Assembly: GCA_005877185.1 (NCBI GenBank)
Contig: VBPQ01000031.1
Location: 1-9,108 of the forward strand
Length of the DNA: 9,108 nt
Direction of reading: 5' to 3'
DNA from: Nitrososphaerota archaeon
GTDB taxonomy: Archaea > Thermoproteota > Nitrososphaeria > Nitrososphaerales > Gagatemarchaeaceae
Shown: piece after piece, positions 5,252 to 9,108 of the stretch
Position numbering within the stretch: the stretch's first letter is position 1
Layout of the letters: each line of letters begins with the position of its first letter
Translations under genes and position numbers: made by a program
Notes under the pieces: model-generated
Told to the model about the DNA's origin: nothing
The model's database searches: none
The model's input: the letters and a program-made list of their open reading frames with translations, nothing else

Positions 5252-6192
5252 CTCCTCAGGCGGGGGTCGAAGACGTCCCTGATTCCGTCCCCGAGAAGGT
5301 TGAAACCGAGAGAGATGATGAGTATCGTGAGGCCCGGAAACAGGATGAGCCAGGGAGCCGTGAAGATGTACTGTATCCCCTGGTTTGCCAGGTTCCCGAG
5401 CTCGGGGAGCAGCGGGCTGGGCGTCAGTCCGATGAACGTCAGCGCGGAGACGGTGAGTATCACTGAGCCTATGTCGAGGGTAGCCTGCACGAGCACCGGA
5501 TAAATCGAGTTCTGGACTATGTGACCGTAGAGTATCCTGATGCCTCCCGCACCCATCGCGCGCAACCTCTCGACGTAAGGCTTCTCCTTCTCACTCAGGA
5601 CCTGAGACCGCATCAGCCTGACGTAGTAGGGCCACCAGGTAATGAGCACCGCGATCGTCAATGTGGGCAAGGACCTCCCCAGGACCACGATCAGGACGAT
5701 TGCGAGCAGGATCCCGGGGATTGCGAGAAAGACGTCGGTGACCCTGAGTATGACCTCGTCGACGATTCCACCCTTGTACCCAGCCAGGCCACCGAAGAAG
5801 ACCCCCAACACGACGGCCGAGGCGACGACCTCGAAAGCGACCTCCAGGTCGACCGGGATCGCGAGTATTATCATCTGCAGCAGGCTACGCCCATAAGAGT
5901 CGGTACCGAGCGGGTAGACCGCCACCGACCCCCCGCAGTTGAAGACGTTGGCTATCTGCCAATTGATTAGGGGGTTGTTCCAGCAGAGTCGCAGGTTGAG
6001 GGGTTGCTGGTTCCAGGATGTTGGGTTCACTATCAGCGGAGACAGCAGCGCGAGCAGCACCGAGGCCACGGAGATTGTGACGCCGGCGAGAACAATCGGG
6101 TTTCTCCGTAGAAGATGAAGTGCGTATTTGAGGTCGGCTCGCCGCCCGTACCCGGCGCCCGCCCGGAGTTCCTCTGGCTCCGACGCCTTCAC
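5248..6192 (-). CDS. dppC: Dipeptide/oligopeptide ABC transporter permease (DppC type)
   Basis: The 314-residue product is one of the two membrane subunits of a peptide importer. It begins with a cytosolic tail, then a first helix (about 32-54) behind LRRNPIVLAG, the OppC/DppC family N-terminal domain. An extracytoplasmic loop carries C70 and C86 and leads to LGTDSYGRSLLQMI (96-109), the family's LGTD-x2-GR-D/S motif. Five further hydrophobic segments follow. The EAA coupling loop is at about 206-232 (YVERLRAMGAGGIRILYGHI), where the ATPase docks. The ending GDGIRDVFDPRLRR is characteristic of DppC. GTG at 6192 follows the dppB stop after one base (TGAGGTG). Confidence 0.95.
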   Translation of the reverse strand: MKASEPEELRAGAGYGRRADLKYALHLLRRNPIVLAGVTISVASVLLALLSPLIVNPTSWNQQPLNLRLCWNNPLINWQIANVFNCGGSVAVYPLGTDSYGRSLLQMIILAIPVDLEVAFEVVASAVVLGVFFGGLAGYKGGIVDEVILRVTDVFLAIPGILLAIVLIVVLGRSLPTLTIAVLITWWPYYVRLMRSQVLSEKEKPYVERLRAMGAGGIRILYGHIVQNSIYPVLVQATLDIGSVILTVSALTFIGLTPSPLLPELGNLANQGIQYIFTAPWLILFPGLTILIISLGFNLLGDGIRDVFDPRLRR

Positions 6193-6193
6193 C

Positions 6194-7318
6194 TCAGTAC
6201 CTTATCCTCGGGTCGAGCTTGGCGTAGATCACGTCTACGGCCAGGTTCGTGACTACGATTATGACGGCGGTGACGAGGACGTAGAGTTCTAGAAAGTTTA
6301 TGTCAAGAACATCGGCGGCTGCGAGAGAAGCGTTACCCACCCCCGGCCAGGAAAAGACGATCTCCACGATTACAGCCCCTCCCAGGAGGTAAGCGACGAG
6401 AAGGCCGGACACCGTGACCGCCGGGAGTATGGCGTTTCTCAGCGCGTGCCTGTAGATGACAACATTCTCCTTCAGCCCCTTGGACCTCGCCAGTGTGATG
6501 TAGTCCTGCCTCAGGACCTCCATCATGCTCGAGCGGACTATCCTTGATATTGCGCCTATCGACGTGATCGCGAGGGTGAGTGCCGGGAGGATAAGAGCGA
6601 CGGCCGAGTCCCAGAAGTAAGGGAAGTTGAGGGAGAGAATCCCGTCAAGAAGAGGGATGCCCGAATACCGTGCAACCTCTGCCGGGACAACGCCCGAGAA
6701 GCAGATGACGCACCTGGTTGCGACGGTGCTGTTCGCCGACAGAAGGCCGGAGCCGTTGACCCTTATGTAGAGCACAAAGAGTATCTGTAGCACGGCTCCG
6801 AACCAGAACTGCGGAATCGAGTAGCCCCCGAGGGAGACCATCCTCGAGATGTGGTCAGGGAGCTTGTTGTTGTGTGTGGCTGAGACAATTCCGAGGGGGA
6901 TCCCTATGATGATCGTCAGGAAGGCGCCTGCAATCGCCAGCTCAGCCGTGTAGGGGAACCTGCTGAAGAAGACGTGCCAAGTCGTGTCAGTCCCCGAGAT
7001 GCCCGGGAGGAGGGTCAGCCCCCAGTTGCCTGCGAGGGCGTTTTCTAGCCATCCGCCGTACTGCACCCAGAGCGGCACTACGCACCCGCCCTGCAGGGAG
7101 ACGAAGGCAGAGTAGGAGGGGCAGGAAGTTGTCGCCACGCCTAGGGCGCGGGCGACGGAGAGCTTTGCAGAGTCGTCCATCCTCGGGGTGATGTAGGCCG
7201 CGAGGGCCGTGGTGGGCGGGAGTAGGCCCCTCGTGAGGTAGAAGATCAGAACGCTCAGCGCGAGAAGGACGAATATCATCAGAAAGAGTCGTCTCGCGAC
7301 GTACTCGTAGAGTCTCAA
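6194..7318 (-). CDS. dppB: Dipeptide/oligopeptide ABC transporter permease (DppB type)
   Basis: The 374-residue membrane subunit pairs with DppC to form the peptide channel. It starts YEYVARRLFLMIFVLLALSV, the usual OppB/DppB first helix, followed by a long extracytoplasmic region (about 35-120) containing C66 and C79. Helices resume at 123-146 (TAELAIAGAFLTIIIGIPLG). The EAA loop is at about 272-296 (DYITLARSKGLKE, then YRHALRNA), and the protein ends VDVIYAKLDPRIRY, all family hallmarks. A second extracytoplasmic pair is C203/C206. TTG at 7318 is used because no in-frame ATG/GTG lies upstream in register and an AT-rich box is centred about 28 bases upstream. It is the first gene of the operon. 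No substrate-binding protein gene precedes it within the window, so the binding protein is likely encoded elsewhere. Confidence 0.95.
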   Translation of the reverse strand: MRLYEYVARRLFLMIFVLLALSVLIFYLTRGLLPPTTALAAYITPRMDDSAKLSVARALGVATTSCPSYSAFVSLQGGCVVPLWVQYGGWLENALAGNWGLTLLPGISGTDTTWHVFFSRFPYTAELAIAGAFLTIIIGIPLGIVSATHNNKLPDHISRMVSLGGYSIPQFWFGAVLQILFVLYIRVNGSGLLSANSTVATRCVICFSGVVPAEVARYSGIPLLDGILSLNFPYFWDSAVALILPALTLAITSIGAISRIVRSSMMEVLRQDYITLARSKGLKENVVIYRHALRNAILPAVTVSGLLVAYLLGGAVIVEIVFSWPGVGNASLAAADVLDINFLELYVLVTAVIIVVTNLAVDVIYAKLDPRIRY

Positions 7319-7340
7319 TCATTCTGGTTCCAGCCCGCTT

Positions 7341-7350
7341 GATTAATAGA
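7341..7350 (-). promoter_or_regulatory. TATA-like box of the dpp operon
   Basis: The minus strand reads TCTATTAATC, centred about 28 bases before the TTG start of dppB. The spacing fits a leaderless operon transcript; the match to consensus is moderate. Confidence 0.5.
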
Positions 7351-7418
7351 TGTATGGAGAGGGGTATTTGCCATGATAGGGATGTGTTCGCTCCTGCCTC
7401 TCTTCCCTTGACAATCTT

Positions 7419-7532
7419 ATGGCAAGCCCAGCCCCAAGGTTGCCATCTCAGGATTCCGATGTTGCCAAATCGAGGCTCGATGTTGCCATTTTGGGTGGCA
7501 AGGTTCCCAACTCGGCCGAGCAATTGGCAACC
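7419..7532. repeat. Phased array of GTTGCC palindromes, 21-22 bp period
   Basis: GTTGCC begins at 7439, 7461 and 7482, with GTTCCC at 7503, giving steps of 22, 21 and 21 bases. Inverted copies are at ATGGCAA (7419-7425), TGGCAA (7496-7501) and TTGGCAACC (7524-7532). These build several hairpins: ATGGCAA/TTGCCAT (7419-7446), ATCGAG-G-CTCGAT (7469-7481), TTGCCA/TGGCAA (7483-7501) and GGTTCCCAA...TTGGCAACC enclosing CTCGGCCGAG (7502-7532). A period near two helical turns puts the units on one face of DNA, as in a multi-site operator. The array lies about 70-190 bases upstream of the dpp promoter box. An open frame also crosses it, so a coiled-coil coding remnant is the main alternative. Confidence 0.6.
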
Positions 7533-7543
7533 CTCAGACCCGC

Positions 7544-7552
7544 GTTAAATAC
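7544..7552 (+). promoter_or_regulatory. TATA box GTTAAATAC (first copy)
   Basis: GTTAAATAC is AT-rich in a GC-rich context and identical to the copy at 8025-8033. Start would be near 7575. A second TATA-like CTATATTT follows at 7573-7580. No convincing gene lies directly downstream. Confidence 0.4.
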
Positions 7553-7572
7553 TCTGTTTTTGAGGGAGTATT
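7548..7572. repeat. Inverted repeat AATACTC/GAGTATT overlapping a TATA box
   Basis: AATACTC (7548-7554) and GAGTATT (7566-7572) are perfect 7-bp arms around 11 bases. The left arm overlaps the GTTAAATAC box and the right arm abuts CTATATTT, the placement expected of an archaeal repressor operator. Confidence 0.5.
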
Positions 7573-7580
7573 CTATATTT

Positions 7581-7975
7581 CTCTCTCTGAATACCGAATA
7601 ACGGGAAAAACTCGGGCGAGTGCGCTGTCTAGCGTCGAACTTGGCCATCAGTCGACAAGTTGGAAGGAGAGCGAAAGAATGCGAAACCTTGGTCGTGGAG
7701 AGTATGATGGTGAAGATACGGCGCCGGAAAACAGGGGAAGGACGCCGCTGGACCCGCGATCACCAGGGGGATATGCCACCTAGGGTCGGTTGGGTAACTG
7801 AAGTTCAGATAGAAGAACGTAGCGCTGAACCTGGATGATTCCCGGTCCGGTGCAACCTTTTTCCTGACCACCTAGAGAGCACGAGCCTATTCTAGGCGCA
7901 AAAATCACAGTTCCTTTCTTCTCGAGTGATTCTCGGAGCGTCTATCTGGAGATGGACATTATGAAACGGGTGAAT
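7581..7975. other. Non-coding stretch, possible transcript ending at T5
   Basis: I see no gene I can defend. A 72-codon plus-strand frame (GTG 7620 to TGA 7838) and an 80-codon minus-strand frame overlap here, both without recognisable motifs. The plus strand is purine-rich from about 7660 to 7830 and ends in CCGGTGCAACC followed by TTTTT (7858-7862), which could stop an RNA starting at the boxes near 7545-7580, giving roughly 260-290 bases. I cannot match it to SRP RNA, RNase P RNA, tRNA or a C/D-box RNA by eye. Confidence 0.3.
7858..7862 (+). terminator. T5 tract, possible archaeal terminator
   Basis: Archaeal RNA polymerase stops at short T runs. TTTTT follows CCGGTGCAACC on the plus strand, in a region with few other T runs. 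No adjacent coding gene confirms the role. Confidence 0.25.
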
Positions 7976-8016
7976 GTATCGTGCGCGCGATACAAGCGTC
8001 AATCCGCAACGATACA
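7976..8016. repeat. GTATCG/CGATAC palindrome plus extra CGATACA copy
   Basis: GTATCG (7976-7981) and CGATAC (7988-7993) form an 18-base palindrome with 16 matching positions. CGATACA at 7988-7994 recurs at 8010-8016, 22 bases on. The group lies immediately upstream of the TATA box at 8025-8033, as expected for activator or repressor sites. Confidence 0.45.
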
Positions 8017-8024
8017 TCGGTGTG

Positions 8025-8033
8025 GTTAAATAC
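8025..8033 (+). promoter_or_regulatory. TATA box GTTAAATAC (second copy)
   Basis: Identical to the box at 7544-7552. Its centre is 24 bases before an ATG at 8053, which opens a 52-codon frame of low-complexity, pyrimidine-rich sequence with no recognisable features. It may instead drive a transcript leading into the transposon gene starting at 8386. Confidence 0.45.
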
Positions 8034-8385
8034 AAAACCAGCATTACCTCTCATGTACTCAATTCCGTTCCGTTCGCCTCCATGTTTTGTGTTTGTAGGT
8101 AATTCTCTGAACCTCTTCGGTGTGTTTTCGCGCTTTGTTTTCTTGCAGTCTTCATTTCGTGGTTCCCGTCCTTCCCATCCTTCCCTCTCCTTTGATGCTC
8201 AGTTACGTTGACAACCGAATCATCAATCGGACCCAAGTGTACCCAAGCAGGGAATAGGTGCATCTGGCGTAGAATCCGCTCCAGCCGTCGCTGACGAGCC
8301 CGCCTTTGTTTGGGCCCGTCGTGGCACTGGATCCCTCCCGTCGCTAGCGGCAAATGCAGCTGAGAAGCCCGACCTCATTCGAGCG
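8034..8385. other. Gene-poor leader before tnpB
   Basis: From about 8060 to 8200 the plus strand is strongly T/C-rich. From 8212 to 8385 the tnpB reading frame is open back to a TGA at 8209-8211 but has no ATG, GTG or TTG; it would read ...ESAPAVADEPAFVWARRG... and on into tnpB. This could be the left end of the insertion element or the tail of another element. No tRNA or terminator is evident. Confidence 0.35.
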
Positions 8386-9108
8386 TTGAAGTCGGTCAAG
8401 CAGAACTACGAGCCGTCCGAAGAGGTTCTCGACCTGTTGGATAGCTTCAGGATGATGACGAACGACTGCGTGGGGATTGGACTTGCGAATAATGCATCGA
8501 CTCTGAAGAGGCTCTCGTTTCTATGTTACGAAGAGTTGAGCAGGTACAGAGTCGTCAGCTACTACAAGCTCCACGCCATATCCAGGGCCGCAGGGATACT
8601 CGCGTCGAGGAAGAAGTCGATTAGGAGGGGAGTCGCGACGAAGGACCCGTACGCGGTCAGGCCTCAGCTCGTATCCTGCTACGGCTTCAAAGTGGAGAAT
8701 GGGAGGCTGAAGGTACCGCTGGGTGAGAGGAGATATTTCGATGTACCTCCCAACGCGCACACTCAGAAGGTTCTCACCGAGGCGGGGCTGAAAGTGCGGT
8801 CGTTCACACTGACCGCTAGATCGGTCAGCCTGACCGTCTCCAAAGAGGTGAAGGAGATCGAGTGTACAGGGACAGTTGGCCTCGACAGGAATCTACGCAA
8901 CCTCACATACGGAAATGAGAAGAGGGTCATCCAATACGACCTTTCGGAGGCTGTCGAGGTAGCGGAGAGAACAAGGGAGATAGTCGGCTCGTTCAGGAGG
9001 AACGATGCAAGAATCGGAGGGAAGATAGCCTCGAAGTATGGAAGAAGGAGGAGGAACAGGATCAACCACCTGCTGAACTGGACGACCAGGCAGATTGTGG
9101 AAGAGGCT
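8386..9108 (+). CDS. tnpB: IS605-family TnpB (OrfB) RNA-guided nuclease, 3' end outside window
   Basis: The frame is open from TTG 8386 to the last base, giving 241 residues of what is usually a protein of about 350-450. TnpB is the accessory protein of IS200/IS605 elements, shown in bacteria to be an RNA-guided DNA nuclease and related to Cas12. The start MKSVKQNYEPSEEVLDLLD matches the family's N-terminal strand and helix. Residues 20-160 form the wedge/REC-like part, and VGLDRNLRNLTYG (164-176) is the RuvC-I motif with catalytic D167. The basic run KYGRRRRNRINHLL (217-230) is typical of the helix after RuvC-I. RuvC-II, the zinc finger and RuvC-III would lie beyond the edge. No TnpA transposase is in view. 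Upstream there is no clear Shine-Dalgarno or correctly spaced TATA box for this TTG. Confidence 0.88.
   Translation, partial: MKSVKQNYEPSEEVLDLLDSFRMMTNDCVGIGLANNASTLKRLSFLCYEELSRYRVVSYYKLHAISRAAGILASRKKSIRRGVATKDPYAVRPQLVSCYGFKVENGRLKVPLGERRYFDVPPNAHTQKVLTEAGLKVRSFTLTARSVSLTVSKEVKEIECTGTVGLDRNLRNLTYGNEKRVIQYDLSEAVEVAERTREIVGSFRRNDARIGGKIASKYGRRRRNRINHLLNWTTRQIVEEA

Noticed and set aside
5314..5321. GATGATGA resembling a C/D-box RNA C box
   Set aside because: It lies inside dppC and no matching D box (CTGA) with guide spacing is evident.
7620..7838. 72-codon plus-strand frame (GTG) downstream of CTATATTT
   Set aside because: Basic composition follows from purine-rich DNA; no Shine-Dalgarno, no motif, and competing frames of similar length exist on the other strand.
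7629..7871. 80-codon minus-strand frame
   Set aside because: No promoter, no recognisable domain, and erratic composition; likely chance.
8053..8211. 52-codon plus-strand frame starting 24 bases after GTTAAATAC
   Set aside because: Spacing fits a leaderless start, but the product is Phe/Ser/Pro-rich low-complexity sequence typical of translated T/C-rich DNA. The promoter is kept, the gene is not.
8051..8353. 100-codon minus-strand frame rich in Lys/Arg/Gln
   Set aside because: Its composition mirrors the pyrimidine-rich plus strand; no motif or signal supports translation.

Overview
The window looks like archaeal DNA, moderately GC-rich. Evidence is a transcription factor B (TFB) gene, an Alba chromatin protein, a stand-alone TRAM-domain protein, and AT-rich archaeal-type TATA boxes placed about 27 nt before start codons, as expected for leaderless transcripts. 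A lineage near Nitrososphaerota/Thermoproteota would fit this mix, but I cannot fix it from sequence alone.

Left part, + strand (1-1687): the last codons of an ABC ATPase overlap by 4 nt with an ABC-2 membrane permease (a DrrA/DrrB-type exporter). A two-gene unit follows: a small protein with a C-x2-C/C-x-C knuckle, abutted without a gap by a small ferredoxin-type Rieske protein with a strong Shine-Dalgarno.

Middle, - strand (1727-3787): an information-processing cluster, read right to left, of TFB, a TRAM-domain protein, an unrecognised basic 102-residue protein, and a divergent Alba. Alba has its own near-ideal leaderless promoter. The TFB frame contains a complete N-terminal zinc ribbon, but no ATG, GTG or TTG lies upstream of that ribbon. 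This implies a rare start codon, a one-base lesion or a sequence error. Its upstream region carries two TATA boxes flanking an 8-bp inverted repeat.

Right-centre, - strand (4121-7318): a dipeptide/oligopeptide ABC importer operon, dppB-dppC-(dppD remnant)-dppF. The expected first ATPase, DppD, is reduced to a frameshifted fragment of about 30 codons between dppC and dppF. No substrate-binding protein is in the window. The surviving ATPase, DppF, looks intact.

From 7319 to 8385 there is about 1.07 kb without a convincing gene. It is rich in structure: a phased set of palindromes built on GTTGCC with a 21-22 bp step, two + strand TATA boxes sharing GTTAAATAC, associated inverted repeats, and a T5 tract that could end a non-coding transcript. 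From 8386 to the end is the N-terminal two-thirds or so of an IS605-family TnpB (OrfB) protein cut by the window edge. The strongest items for a second look are the TFB start problem, the collapsed dppD and the phased palindrome array.
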